A stretch of 64,000 nt of DNA from Aliiroseovarius sp. S1339. Its GTDB lineage: Bacteria; Pseudomonadota; Alphaproteobacteria; Rhodobacterales; Rhodobacteraceae. The DNA lies in the NCBI RefSeq assembly GCF_023195695.1, contig NZ_JALPQG010000007.1:62001-126000 (forward strand), in the 5' to 3' direction. The notes under the pieces were generated by a model, which saw nothing but the letters and a program-made list of their open reading frames with translations, was not told the DNA's origin and made no database searches. Both the position numbers and the translations under genes were made by a program. This document shows positions 8,156 to 16,248 of the stretch, piece by piece (position 1 is the first letter of the stretch; every line of letters starts with the position of its first letter).

Positions 8156-8614
8156 ATGGAAAATGCTGAATTGCGAAGTCTACTTCAAAAATTAGTCGAA
8201 ACCTTCAATGAGGTCCCAAAGCCAGAGCCGCTTTCCTCATTCGAAAATTCGCACGATGACGAGGAAGTTGCGATCTTCAATAGCACCAATTGGGAAACTG
8301 CTACCTATTGGGAGTTTTGTCATGGGCTTGAAGGCTGGATTATTTGCTCACCAGAAACAAGAGTTTACCTGACCCCTCGACTGTTAAGAATGTTACTCCT
8401 TAGGCAGGATGGCAAACACGAGGGCGCAGCGGACAACCTTTCGTTCGAGTTACTTCCACACCTTCAAGAGCCGACAGTATTTGGCTTGCTGAACTCTGGA
8501 CAAATGTCGGCTGTAATCGACGCAGTCGCCTATGTTGATCGTACTCGTTGGTACCCAAGTGGAAGCGATGCGGCAGGTGACTTGGCACGGTGTTGGGGGC
8601 TTCAAGATAGTTGA
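8156..8614 (+). CDS. Hypothetical protein in A+T-rich DNA
   Basis: From the ATG at 8156 (MENAELRSLLQKLVE) the protein has 152 residues; upstream in-frame starts at 8081 or 8138 are less convincing. It is acidic and soluble, with no signal peptide. The stretch WEFCHGLEGWIICSPETRVY followed by LTPRLLRMLLL vaguely resembles small DUF6714-like proteins that end in a helical 'LTP..' segment, but I cannot assign it. Base composition is visibly more A+T-rich than the flanks and the gene stands alone after the rplT terminator, both consistent with recent acquisition. Confidence 0.6.
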   Translation: MENAELRSLLQKLVETFNEVPKPEPLSSFENSHDDEEVAIFNSTNWETATYWEFCHGLEGWIICSPETRVYLTPRLLRMLLLRQDGKHEGAADNLSFELLPHLQEPTVFGLLNSGQMSAVIDAVAYVDRTRWYPSGSDAAGDLARCWGLQDS

Positions 8615-8735
8615 ACTTCGGGCTCAAAGCCGACATTCCCATATTTTTCACCCCCAAATGTCGATTTTGCCGATCCTCAATCGTCTGGTACACAGAAAGG
8701 CCTGAAGCCTTTCCCAGCAGATGAAAGGAAAGACC

Positions 8736-9086
8736 ATGCAATACATGCTTCTGATTTATGGCCAGGAGGGCACTGGCCCGCAGCCCGGCACCGACGAATT
8801 CGGCCCGTTCATGCAGGGCTACATGGACTTCACCCAAAAAATGAAGGACGCGGGCAAGCTTGTTTCGGGCGACGCGTTGCAGCCGATTGCGACCGCGACC
8901 ACCGTGGCTGTGCGCGATGGGAAGTCGGAAACCCTCGACGGCCCTTTCGCTGAAACCAAAGAACAGTTGGGCGGCTATTACCTGCTTGATTGCCCCGATC
9001 TGGACGATGCCCTGAAATGTGCGGCCGAAATTCCGACCGCCAAATACGGGCGCGTCGAAGTGCGCCCCGTGGTTATCTGGGACTGA
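8736..9086 (+). CDS. YCII/DGPF family protein, partner of the ECF sigma factor
   Basis: This 116-residue small alpha/beta protein begins MQYMLLIYGQEG and contains the family's DGPFAETKEQLGGYYLLD signature. YCII-related DGPF proteins are commonly encoded immediately before ECF42-type sigma factors, as here (6 bp gap); their role is unproven and some may be enzymes. The ATG at 8736 is preferred over the one at 8721 because AAAGGAAAG lies just before it and the family starts with MKYM/MQYM-like residues. Confidence 0.85.
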   Translation: MQYMLLIYGQEGTGPQPGTDEFGPFMQGYMDFTQKMKDAGKLVSGDALQPIATATTVAVRDGKSETLDGPFAETKEQLGGYYLLDCPDLDDALKCAAEIPTAKYGRVEVRPVVIWD

Positions 9087-9092
9087 ACCCAC

Positions 9093-10340
9093 ATGCTGCC
9101 CCCGGTTGAAGTTCGCGCGCTTGTCACGCGATTGATCCGCGAAGACTGGGGGCGCATTCTGTCGTCGCTCGTCTCCTCGACCGGGGATTATGGGCTTGCC
9201 GAAGACAGCTTGCAGGATGCGGTTGTGTCGGCGTTGGAACAATGGCCGCGCAAAGGTGTCCCCCGCCACCCGGACGCCTGGATGATCACTGTGGCGCGCC
9301 GCAAAGCGCTGGACCGGATCAGGCGAAGCCAGACGGCACTGCGCAAATCGAGCGATTTGACCCTGTGGCTGGAACAACACCGCAATGATCCCGAGGACCG
9401 TGCGATGATGATCCCCGACCACCGGCTAGAGATGATTTATACCTGCTGCCACCCCGCGCTTGAAGAAAAGTCGCGTGTCGCCCTGACCCTGCGCGCGCTG
9501 GGCGGGCTGACCACCGCCGAGATAGCCGGGGCATTTCTGGACAAAACCGAAACCATGGCGGCCCGCCTGACGCGGGCCAAGAAAAAGCTGCGCGCGGCAG
9601 GTATCGCCTTCAAACTACCCGAACCGGAGGACTTGCACGACCGCACGGATGCGGTGCTGCGGGTGATTTACCTGATCTTTACAGAAGGCCATTGGTCTTC
9701 GGACGGGCAAATGTCGCGCACCGATCTGGTGAACGAGGCGATCCGGCTGGGCCGTATCCTGACCGGGCTATTGCCGGACCATGCCGAGGCAAAGGGGCTG
9801 CTGGCCCTGATGCTGCTGGGTGACAGCCGCCGCCTGGCACGCAAGGGCGACGATGGTGCCTTCTTGCCGCTAGAGGCGCAGAACCGCGCCCGTTGGGATC
9901 GCGCCAAGATCCGCGAAGGCGGCGCGCTGGTCGAAACGGCGCTGTCTATGGGACCGGCTGGCCCCTATGCGATACAGGCGGCAATCAGCGCACTTCACGC
10001 CAATGCTGCCAGCTTCACCGCCACCGATTGGCCACAGATCGTGGCACTTTATGAGGTGCTGGCCCAACGCCAACCCAACCCGATTGTGCGGATCAATCAG
10101 GCCGCTGCCCTGTCTTATGCCAAGGGGCCACAGGCTGGGTTAAGCCTGCTGGACACGCTGTGCGTCGATGACAAACTGAACGGGTATCAACCCTATCACG
10201 CCTGTCGCGCCGATCTTCTGGCGCGGCTGGGGCGCAGGCAGGACGCCGCTGCAAGCTACCGCACCGCGATATCCCTTGCCGTCGCGCCGGAAGACAAAGC
10301 GTTTCTTTCAAACCGCCTTCGCGCCTTGACCGCCCCCTGA
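9093..10340 (+). CDS. ECF RNA polymerase sigma factor with C-terminal TPR-like domain (ECF42 type)
   Basis: This 415-residue protein is far longer than a minimal ECF factor of about 180 residues. The N-terminal half holds region 2 (DYGLAEDSLQDAVVSALEQW) and a region 4 helix-turn-helix (LGGLTTAEIAGAFLDKTE.. MAARLTRAKKKL). The C-terminal half (DUF6596 and helical repeats, e.g. YEVLAQRQPNPIVRINQAAA) is typical of ECF42 factors and replaces a separate anti-sigma factor. It directs RNA polymerase to a small target set, usually its own DGPF gene cluster. No anti-sigma gene is present, as expected. It is co-transcribed with the DGPF gene. Confidence 0.88.
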   Translation: MLPPVEVRALVTRLIREDWGRILSSLVSSTGDYGLAEDSLQDAVVSALEQWPRKGVPRHPDAWMITVARRKALDRIRRSQTALRKSSDLTLWLEQHRNDPEDRAMMIPDHRLEMIYTCCHPALEEKSRVALTLRALGGLTTAEIAGAFLDKTETMAARLTRAKKKLRAAGIAFKLPEPEDLHDRTDAVLRVIYLIFTEGHWSSDGQMSRTDLVNEAIRLGRILTGLLPDHAEAKGLLALMLLGDSRRLARKGDDGAFLPLEAQNRARWDRAKIREGGALVETALSMGPAGPYAIQAAISALHANAASFTATDWPQIVALYEVLAQRQPNPIVRINQAAALSYAKGPQAGLSLLDTLCVDDKLNGYQPYHACRADLLARLGRRQDAAASYRTAISLAVAPEDKAFLSNRLRALTAP

Positions 10341-10410
10341 GCACCCGCGCCCGCTTGCCATTTTGCCCTGCATTCGCTAGCTGGAAGCGGTGCGACGCAA
10401 AGGGGCTGAC

Positions 10411-11484
10411 ATGGACGACCTTAGAACAAAATACCTTGATGCAATCGGCGGTGCTGCGGACGAAGCGACACTGGAAGATATCCGCGTGCAAGCCGTCGGC
10501 AAGAAGGGCGAAGTGGCCTTGAAAATGCGCGAGCTGGGCAAGATGACGCCGGAAGAACGCCAAGTCGCTGGCCCCAAGCTGAACGCACTGAAGGACGAGA
10601 TCAACTCGGCCATCGCCGCCAAGAAATCCGGGCTGGCTGATGCCGCGCTGGACGAGCGTTTGCGCACCGAATGGCTGGACGTGACCCTGCCGGGCCGCCC
10701 GCAACGCCAAGGCACCATCCACCCGATTTCGCAGGTCACGGAGGAGATCAGCGCGATCTTTGGCGACATGGGTTTCGCGGTTGCCGAAGGTCCGCAGATC
10801 GAAAGCGACTGGTATAACTTCGACGCCCTGAACATCCCGGCGGACCACCCCACCCGGACCGAGATGGACACCTTCTATATGACCATGCCGGACGGCGACG
10901 AGCGTCCGCCCCACGTGCTGCGCACCCATACCAGCCCCGTGCAAATCCGCGCGATGATGGCGCAGGGTGCTCCGATCCGCGTGATCGCGCCGGGCCGTGT
11001 TTACCGCGCCGATTACGACCAGACCCACACCCCGATGTTCCATCAGGTCGAGGGGCTGGCGATCGACAAAGATATCTCGATGGCGAACCTGAAATGGACG
11101 CTGGAAGAATTCTGCCGCGCGTTCTTTGAAATCGACGGGATCGAACTGCGCTTCCGCGCCTCGCACTTCCCCTTCACCGAACCGTCGGCCGAAGTCGACA
11201 TTCGCTGCTCGTGGGAAGGCGGCACCCTGAAATTGGGCGAGGGCGACGACTGGATGGAAATCTTGGGCAGCGGCATGGTGCATCCGAAAGTGCTGCAATC
11301 GGCGGGCGTGGACCCGGACGAATGGCAAGGCTTCGCCTTCGGCCTCGGCATCGACCGTCTGGCCATGCTGAAATACGGCATCCCCGACCTGCGCGCGTTC
11401 TTTGACAGCGACCTGCGCTGGTTGCGACATTACGGGTTCAGCTCGCTGGATGTGCCGACGATGCGTGGGGGGTTGAGTAGGTGA
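10411..11484 (+). CDS. pheS: Phenylalanine-tRNA ligase alpha subunit
   Basis: This 357-residue class II synthetase subunit charges tRNA-Phe as an (alpha-beta)2 enzyme. An N-terminal coiled-coil arm covers roughly residues 1-90. The catalytic domain has [41 protein letters not shown] and the motif 3 region [18 protein letters not shown]. The ATG at 10411 follows AAAGGGG; an in-frame GTG at 10390 would add seven residues. The stop overlaps the next gene by GTGA. Unusually, pheT does not follow directly: two accessory genes and a pheT fragment intervene. Confidence 0.97.
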   Translation: MDDLRTKYLDAIGGAADEATLEDIRVQAVGKKGEVALKMRELGKMTPEERQVAGPKLNALKDEINSAIAAKKSGLADAALDERLRTEWLDVTLPGRPQRQGTIHPISQVTEEISAIFGDMGFAVAEGPQIESDWYNFDALNIPADHPTRTEMDTFYMTMPDGDERPPHVLRTHTSPVQIRAMMAQGAPIRVIAPGRVYRADYDQTHTPMFHQVEGLAIDKDISMANLKWTLEEFCRAFFEIDGIELRFRASHFPFTEPSAEVDIRCSWEGGTLKLGEGDDWMEILGSGMVHPKVLQSAGVDPDEWQGFAFGLGIDRLAMLKYGIPDLRAFFDSDLRWLRHYGFSSLDVPTMRGGLSR

Positions 11485-11957
11485 GTGCCTCAGCCCTAAT
11501 TGCTGCGACTATCGGCTCTGGAACTGCGTTGTTCATCGCTTTTGTCGCCTATCCAATCCAAAAAAGAAGAGACAGACGGCTATTAGTTGAAACTGAGCGC
11601 AGGCATGCATATCGCCGCTTTGTTACTGAAGCGGTTGGCTATTCTAGGATCAGAACTGATTCTGGGTCAGAACTGGAAGAAACCATTCGTGGACTAGCCA
11701 GCGCAGCTCATGAGCTGGCACTTTATGCTCCGCCGGAAGTCATGCGTCTGGCAAAAAATTACATATACTCCGAAACGGTCCTTCAGGCAAAAAAATCCGC
11801 GTTGCCGAAGGAAGAGTGGAAGAATCTCGGACACAATCCTCATGAGGTTCAAATGTTCACTGCCATGCGCAAAGACCTTTTTGGAGACAAAGACCTGTCA
11901 AATGATGAGATCCAGGCGTTTTTGCGGCTTGAAATCTTGGAAGAGGACAAGACATGA
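11481..11957 (+). CDS. Hypothetical N-terminally membrane-anchored protein inserted in the pheST operon
   Basis: The 158-residue protein starts with GTG overlapping the pheS stop (GTGA, 11481-11484). One hydrophobic helix ([20 protein letters not shown]) is followed by a basic stretch ([11 protein letters not shown]) and a soluble helical tail with [20 protein letters not shown]. This layout is seen in many uncharacterised small anchored proteins, and no family is assigned. Codon and base use are clearly more A+T-rich than pheS and pheT, pointing to transfer. Its last codons (EDKT) and stop lie on a block, gagga-aagacATGAaattc, that recurs at the true pheT start. Confidence 0.65.
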   Translation: MSASALIAATIGSGTALFIAFVAYPIQKRRDRRLLVETERRHAYRRFVTEAVGYSRIRTDSGSELEETIRGLASAAHELALYAPPEVMRLAKNYIYSETVLQAKKSALPKEEWKNLGHNPHEVQMFTAMRKDLFGDKDLSNDEIQAFLRLEILEEDKT

Positions 11958-12052
11958 AATTCTCTGTCTCCCGACTGACCAACCACCTCGACTCCACAGC
12001 ATCCGTGGGTGAATCCACCGATACCTGCACCAAACCGGAGCTTTCCCAATGA
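11954..12052 (+). pseudogene. Degenerate duplicate of the pheT 5' end (32 codons)
   Basis: A 32-codon frame, ATG at 11954 to TGA at 12052, encodes a diverged copy of the PheT N-terminus. Aligned by hand with the real pheT start at 12492, 16 of the first 26 residues and about 58 of 78 bases match; shared elements include MKF, HLD, TASV and C-T at positions 25-26. The similarity also extends upstream over gaggaYaagac. The frame overlaps the preceding gene by ATGA (11954-11957) and the following ASCH gene by ATGA (12049-12052). It is probably a remnant of gene insertion at pheT; any function of the peptide is unknown. Confidence 0.85.
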
Positions 12053-12495
12053 GCGACGACGACATCGAAGACCTGCAAGTCACCTATCCCGGCGCCGGAA
12101 CCTTCAAGTTTGGCGACAGTGCCAAGCTGTCGGCCAAGCTGATCAAGCGGGTGCGGGCGGGGCAGAAGCATGCGACCTCTGGCGCTCTACGAGACTTCGC
12201 GGACGACCCGGATGCGATGCCCAAGGTCGGTCGCTGCGATATCGCGGCAAACTGGGACGGCACGCCTGCGCTGGTGATCCGCACCAAGTCGGTCGAACAA
12301 GTCCGGTTTTGCGATGTCACCGAGGAATTGGCCCATGCCGAGGGCGAAACGCTGGAAGGGTGGCAACGGGGCCATAAGGCCTATTTTGAACGCAACGGCG
12401 GGTTTGATCCCGAGATGATGTTGCTGTTCGAACATTTCGAAGTGGTTGAAGATTTGGCAAGCCGACCGGCGATGCAGACAGAGGATAAGACATGA
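12049..12495 (+). CDS. ASCH domain protein inserted in the pheST operon
   Basis: The protein has 148 residues. SAKLSAKLIKRVRAGQKHAT resembles the ASCH-domain basic helix/loop, and the C-terminal EELAHAEGETLEGWQRGHKA matches the ASCH 'AEGE...W' region. ASCH folds are related to PUA and are thought to bind RNA or modified nucleosides; some (YqfB type) act as amidohydrolases on N4-acetylcytidine. The start overlaps the pheT-fragment stop and its stop overlaps pheT (ATGA 12492-12495), so it is likely translationally coupled. Base composition is close to the host's, unlike the preceding gene. The substrate is unknown. Confidence 0.8.
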   Translation: MSDDDIEDLQVTYPGAGTFKFGDSAKLSAKLIKRVRAGQKHATSGALRDFADDPDAMPKVGRCDIAANWDGTPALVIRTKSVEQVRFCDVTEELAHAEGETLEGWQRGHKAYFERNGGFDPEMMLLFEHFEVVEDLASRPAMQTEDKT

Positions 12496-14888
12496 AATTC
12501 ACACTCTCCTGGCTGAAAGATCACCTCGACACCACAGCCTCGGTCGATGAAATCGCGGACGCCTGCACCGATCTGGGGCTGGAGGTTGAGGGTATCTATA
12601 ACCCCTTGGACCGTCTGGGCGCGTTCACGCTCGCCAAGGTCAAATCGGCTGAAAAACATCCCGACGCGGACCGTCTGAAAGTCTGCACCGTGGAAACCAA
12701 CGAAGGCGATGTACAAATCGTTTGCGGCGCACCCAATGCGCGCGAGGGGATCACCGTGGTCCTCGCCAAACCCGGCGATTATGTGCCCGGCATCGACGTG
12801 ACGCTCTCGGTCGGCAAAATCCGTGGTGTCGAAAGTCACGGTATGATGGCGTCTGAGCGCGAGTTGGAGCTGTCCGACGAGCATGATGGTATTATCGAGC
12901 TTCCCTCGGGCGAGGTGGGCGAGAAATTCGTCGACTGGCTCGCCGCCAATGACCCCGCGCTGGTCGATCCGGTGATCGAGATTGCGATCACGCCGAACCG
13001 CCCCGACGCGCTGGGCGTGCGCGGCGTTGCGCGTGACTTGGCGGCGCGGGGGCTGGGCACATTGAAGCCTCTGAAAGAGCATAAGGTCAAAGGCAACGGC
13101 GCCAGCCCGATCAATGTGACCATCGACGCCGACACCAAAGACGCAAACCCGCTGTTCATGGGCCGTCTGATCAAGGGCGTGAAGAACGGGCCGTCGCCGG
13201 CGTGGTTGCAAGCGCGTCTGCGCGCGATTGGGCTGCGCCCGATCTCGGCCCTTGTCGATATCACCAACTTCTTCACCTACGACATGAACCGCCCGCTGCA
13301 CGTGTTTGACGCCGACAAGGTCAAAGGCGACCTGCGCGTGCATCGCGCCAAGGGGGGCGAGACGCTGATGGGGCTGGACGAGAAGGAATATACCTTCGCG
13401 CCCGGCATGGTCATCATTTCGGATAATGAAGGTGTGGAGTCCATCGGCGGCATCATGGGCGGTCTGCCCACCGGTGCGACCTTTGACACCACCAACGTAT
13501 TTCTAGAGGCCGCGTTCTGGGACACGAAACAAATTGCCCGCACCGGGCGTGCTCTGAAGATCAATTCCGATGCGCGCTATCGCAACGAACGCGGTATCGA
13601 TCCGGCCTATAATGCGCAGGCGATCGAGGCCGCGACCCAGATGATCCTTGATCTTTGCGGCGGTGAGCCGTCGGACGTGGTGACTGCTGGCGAAGTGCCG
13701 GATACAAGCCGTGCTTACAAGCTGGACACTGACCGGGTGCAATCGCTGGTCGGCATGGACATTCCGGCGGATGAACAGCGCAAGACGCTGACCGCGCTGG
13801 GTTTCACCATCAAGGACGGCATGGCCCATGTGCCAAGCTGGCGCCCCGACGTGCAAGGCTCGGCCGATCTGGTCGAGGAGGTCGCGCGGGTGGCGAGCCT
13901 GACCAAGTTGGTCGGCAAGCCGCTGCCGCGTGCCCATGTGGGCGTGCCCAAGGCGATCCTGACGCCTTTGCAGAAACGCGAAGGCATGGCGCGCCGCACC
14001 GTGGCCGCGCTGGGCTACAACGAATGTGTGACCTACAGCTTCATTGATGAGGGCAGTGCCAAGCGGTTTGGCGGTGGGGCAGATGTGACGCAGTTGCAAA
14101 ACCCGATCTCGTCCGAGATGAGCCATATGCGCCCGTCTTTGCTGCCCGGTCTGCTGCAAGCCGCCGCCCGCAACCAGGCGCGCGGTTTCATGGATCTGGC
14201 GCTGTTCGAGGTTGGTCCTGTGTTCAGCGGCGGTGAGCCGGAAGAATATGAACAGATGGTCACCGGCATCCTCGTCGGCCATACCGGCCCGCGCGACCGG
14301 TTTGGCGCGCGCCGTCCCGTCGATACCTATGACGCCAAGGCGGATGTAGAAGAGGTGCTGAACGCCATCGGCGCCCCTGCCAAGCTGACCTATGTGCGCG
14401 ACATGAACGCGTGGTGGCACCCCGGACGCTCGGCCAAGCTAGGGCTGGGGCCGAAGAACATCCTTGGCGCGTTTGGCGAGCTACACCCGAAAGCGATTGC
14501 CGAGATGGACGTGAAAGGCCCCGTTGTGGCCTTCGCTGTGCATCTGGCGAAGGTGCCGTTCCCGAAAGCCAAAGGCACAGGGCGCGGCGCGCTGGGGGCC
14601 AGTGATTTGCAACCCGTCGAACGCGACTTCGCCTTCGTGGTGGATGCCGACGTGGAGGCGATCAACTTGGTGAACGCCGCCGCCGGGGCCGACAAGGCGC
14701 TGATCGTCGACGTGAATGTCTTTGACGAATTCATCGGCGGATCGCTTGGCGAGGGCAAGAAATCCCTCGCCATCACCGTGCGCCTGCAACCGCGTGACGC
14801 GACCCTGACCGACAAGGACATCGAAGCGGTCAGCGCCAAGATCGTTGAGAAGGTGGGCAAGGCCACTGGCGGCACATTGCGCGGCTGA
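12492..14888 (+). CDS. pheT: Phenylalanine-tRNA ligase beta subunit
   Basis: This full-length 798-residue beta subunit has an N-terminal arm and tRNA-binding (EMAP-like) domain with AKVKSAEKHPDADRLKVC around residues 50-70. The B3/B4 editing region follows (IEIAITPNRPDALGVRGVAR; RLIKGVKNGPSPAWLQARLR), then the B5 domain, the catalytic-like domain (NPISSEMSHMRPSLLPGLL) and the C-terminal FDX-ACB anticodon-binding domain (PVERDFAFVVD to the end). It completes the PheS2PheT2 enzyme and removes misacylated Tyr. The ATG overlaps the ASCH gene stop. A partial, diverged copy of its start lies 538 bp upstream. Confidence 0.97.
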   Translation: MKFTLSWLKDHLDTTASVDEIADACTDLGLEVEGIYNPLDRLGAFTLAKVKSAEKHPDADRLKVCTVETNEGDVQIVCGAPNAREGITVVLAKPGDYVPGIDVTLSVGKIRGVESHGMMASERELELSDEHDGIIELPSGEVGEKFVDWLAANDPALVDPVIEIAITPNRPDALGVRGVARDLAARGLGTLKPLKEHKVKGNGASPINVTIDADTKDANPLFMGRLIKGVKNGPSPAWLQARLRAIGLRPISALVDITNFFTYDMNRPLHVFDADKVKGDLRVHRAKGGETLMGLDEKEYTFAPGMVIISDNEGVESIGGIMGGLPTGATFDTTNVFLEAAFWDTKQIARTGRALKINSDARYRNERGIDPAYNAQAIEAATQMILDLCGGEPSDVVTAGEVPDTSRAYKLDTDRVQSLVGMDIPADEQRKTLTALGFTIKDGMAHVPSWRPDVQGSADLVEEVARVASLTKLVGKPLPRAHVGVPKAILTPLQKREGMARRTVAALGYNECVTYSFIDEGSAKRFGGGADVTQLQNPISSEMSHMRPSLLPGLLQAAARNQARGFMDLALFEVGPVFSGGEPEEYEQMVTGILVGHTGPRDRFGARRPVDTYDAKADVEEVLNAIGAPAKLTYVRDMNAWWHPGRSAKLGLGPKNILGAFGELHPKAIAEMDVKGPVVAFAVHLAKVPFPKAKGTGRGALGASDLQPVERDFAFVVDADVEAINLVNAAAGADKALIVDVNVFDEFIGGSLGEGKKSLAITVRLQPRDATLTDKDIEAVSAKIVEKVGKATGGTLRG

Positions 14889-14935
14889 ACTGACTCGCGT
14901 GGCCCTAAGGGGCTGCACCAACAAGGAGGAATGAC

Positions 14936-15385
14936 ATGACCCTGAACGTATACCTGTCCGGCGAGATTCACACCGATTGGCGCGAGCAAATCATCGACGG
15001 CGCGAAGGGGCTGGATGTCACGTTTTCGTCGCCCGTCACCGATCACGATGCCTCGGACGATTGCGGCGTGGATATTCTGGGTGCCGAGGACAACAAGTAT
15101 TGGCACGACCACAAGGGCGCGATGGTGAATGCGATCCGCACACGCAAAGCGATCGAGGATGCCGACGTGGTCGTCGTCCGGTTTGGCGAGAAATACCGCC
15201 AGTGGAACGCCGCGTTTGACGCTGGATATGCCGCCGCGAAAGGCAAATCCCTGATCGTTTTGCAGCAACCCGAACATGACCACCCCTTGAAAGAAGTCGA
15301 CGCAGCAGCGCTTGCTGTCGCGCGCGAACCCCATCAGGTGGTCGAGATCCTGCGCTATGTCCTGACAGGCAGCATAAGCCGCTAG
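14936..15385 (+). CDS. ytoQ: YtoQ family protein
   Basis: The 149-residue protein begins MTLNVYLSGEIHTDWREQI and contains SSPVTDHDASDDCGVDILG and FGEKYRQWNAAFDAGYAAA. This is the pattern of YtoQ proteins, related to nucleoside 2-deoxyribosyltransferase-like folds. The conserved 'YLSGEIH..W' start and 'GEKYRQWNAAFDAG' segment probably line a nucleotide-like pocket, but no reaction is established. AAGGAGG lies 7 bp before the ATG. It follows pheT by 47 bp and may be in the same transcript. Confidence 0.82.
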   Translation: MTLNVYLSGEIHTDWREQIIDGAKGLDVTFSSPVTDHDASDDCGVDILGAEDNKYWHDHKGAMVNAIRTRKAIEDADVVVVRFGEKYRQWNAAFDAGYAAAKGKSLIVLQQPEHDHPLKEVDAAALAVAREPHQVVEILRYVLTGSISR

Positions 15386-15519
15386 GCATTCGTCAACAAT
15401 CTATGGGTAACAGCAGACTGTTTTTCCCCACGAAACAATATGCAAACGTGAATGTTTTGCGCTAGGCTTCGCGCAGGTCGGTGGAAACACGCCGGCAATT
15501 TATGTGTAGTGAGGACAGT

Positions 15520-15948
15520 ATGCTTTCAGAATTCAAAGACTTCATCGCCAAGGGCAATGTCATGGACATGGCTGTTGGTATCATCATCGGTGCCGCATTC
15601 ACCGCCATTGTCAGTTCACTGGTGGCTGATCTGATCAACCCGATCATTGGGTTGTTCATGGGCGGCATTGATTTCACCAACATGTACGCCACCCTGTCCG
15701 GCACCGTCCCGGAAGGTGCGTCGCTTGAAGCGGCGCGCGAAAGTGGTGCCGCCGTGTTTGCCTATGGGTCGTTCATTATGGCGATCATCAACTTCCTGAT
15801 CATCGCTTATGTGGTGTTCATGTTGGTGCGTTTCGTCAACAAGGCGAAAGACGCAGCCGCGAAGGACGAAGAAGCCGCAGAAGAAGCCCCCGCTGGCCCA
15901 TCTGAGGTGGACCTGCTGGTCGAAATCCGCGATGCGTTGAAGAAGTAG
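15520..15948 (+). CDS. mscL: Large-conductance mechanosensitive channel MscL
   Basis: This 142-residue inner-membrane channel releases solutes under hypo-osmotic shock and works as a homopentamer. The first helix carries the pore-lining [16 protein letters not shown], followed by [16 protein letters not shown]; the second helix is around [19 protein letters not shown]. The C-terminal amphipathic bundle ends [15 protein letters not shown]. The ATG at 15520 gives the canonical [12 protein letters not shown] start; an in-frame GTG 13 codons upstream is less likely. A strong terminator follows. Confidence 0.96.
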   Translation: MLSEFKDFIAKGNVMDMAVGIIIGAAFTAIVSSLVADLINPIIGLFMGGIDFTNMYATLSGTVPEGASLEAARESGAAVFAYGSFIMAIINFLIIAYVVFMLVRFVNKAKDAAAKDEEAAEEAPAGPSEVDLLVEIRDALKK

Positions 15949-15971
15949 CACCGTCGAACAGACACTCGGTA

Positions 15972-15999
15972 AGGGCGCCCGCAACCCGGGCGTCCTTTT
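15972..15999 (+). terminator. Intrinsic terminator of mscL
   Basis: AGGGCGCCCG (15972-15981) pairs with CGGGCGTCCT (15987-15996) over ten base pairs with one G-U, then a T-run. Confidence 0.9.
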
Positions 16000-16090
16000 C
16001 TTTTGGCTTTTTTGTGAAGCGTCTGGTGAAGCGGTGTTTTTCGTTTGACACTGGACGCGGGCCAGCATACATCGGCCCCCGATGTGAGAT

Positions 16091-16167
16091 GGCGTGGTAG
16101 CTCAGCTGGTTAGAGCACAGCACTCATAATGCTGGGGTCGGCGGTTCAAGTCCGCCCCACGCTACCA
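16091..16167 (+). tRNA. tRNA-Met (CAU), elongator type
   Basis: The cloverleaf is complete: acceptor GGCGTGG/CCACGCT, D arm with AGCTGGTTA, anticodon stem CAGCA/TGCTG with CAT at 16125-16127, five-base variable loop, TTCAAGT T-loop and encoded CCA. The first pair is G-U, and there are no three G-C pairs closing the anticodon stem, which argues against initiator tRNA. A CAU tRNA could also be tRNA-Ile2 (lysidine-modified), but the body looks like elongator Met. Confidence 0.93.
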
Positions 16168-16207
16168 CATCCGGCAACGTCCTGTGTTTGCAGGAAACCA
16201 GCAAAAG

Positions 16208-16236
16208 AAAGCCCCGCCATGTGTGGGGCTTCTTTT
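16208..16236 (+). terminator. Terminator after tRNA-Met
   Basis: AAGCCCC and GGGGCTT arms (16209-16231) are followed by CTTTT, 40 bp after the tRNA and just before the end of the convergent DUF1801 gene, so it may serve both. Confidence 0.75.
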
Positions 16237-16248
16237 GTTTTTGGGGCT

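Noticed and set aside
10093-11430. Long open frame (445 codons) antisense to the sigma factor end and pheS
   Set aside because: It lies opposite two clear genes, has biased composition (His/Gln/Arg-rich) typical of GC-rich antisense frames and no recognisable domain.
13503-14420. 305-codon minus-strand frame inside pheT
   Set aside because: Opposite a conserved synthetase domain, no recognisable domain, and no convincing start context.
16091-16167. Initiator tRNA-fMet
   Set aside because: The anticodon stem lacks the three consecutive G-C pairs and the first pair is G-U, not the C-A mismatch of initiators.
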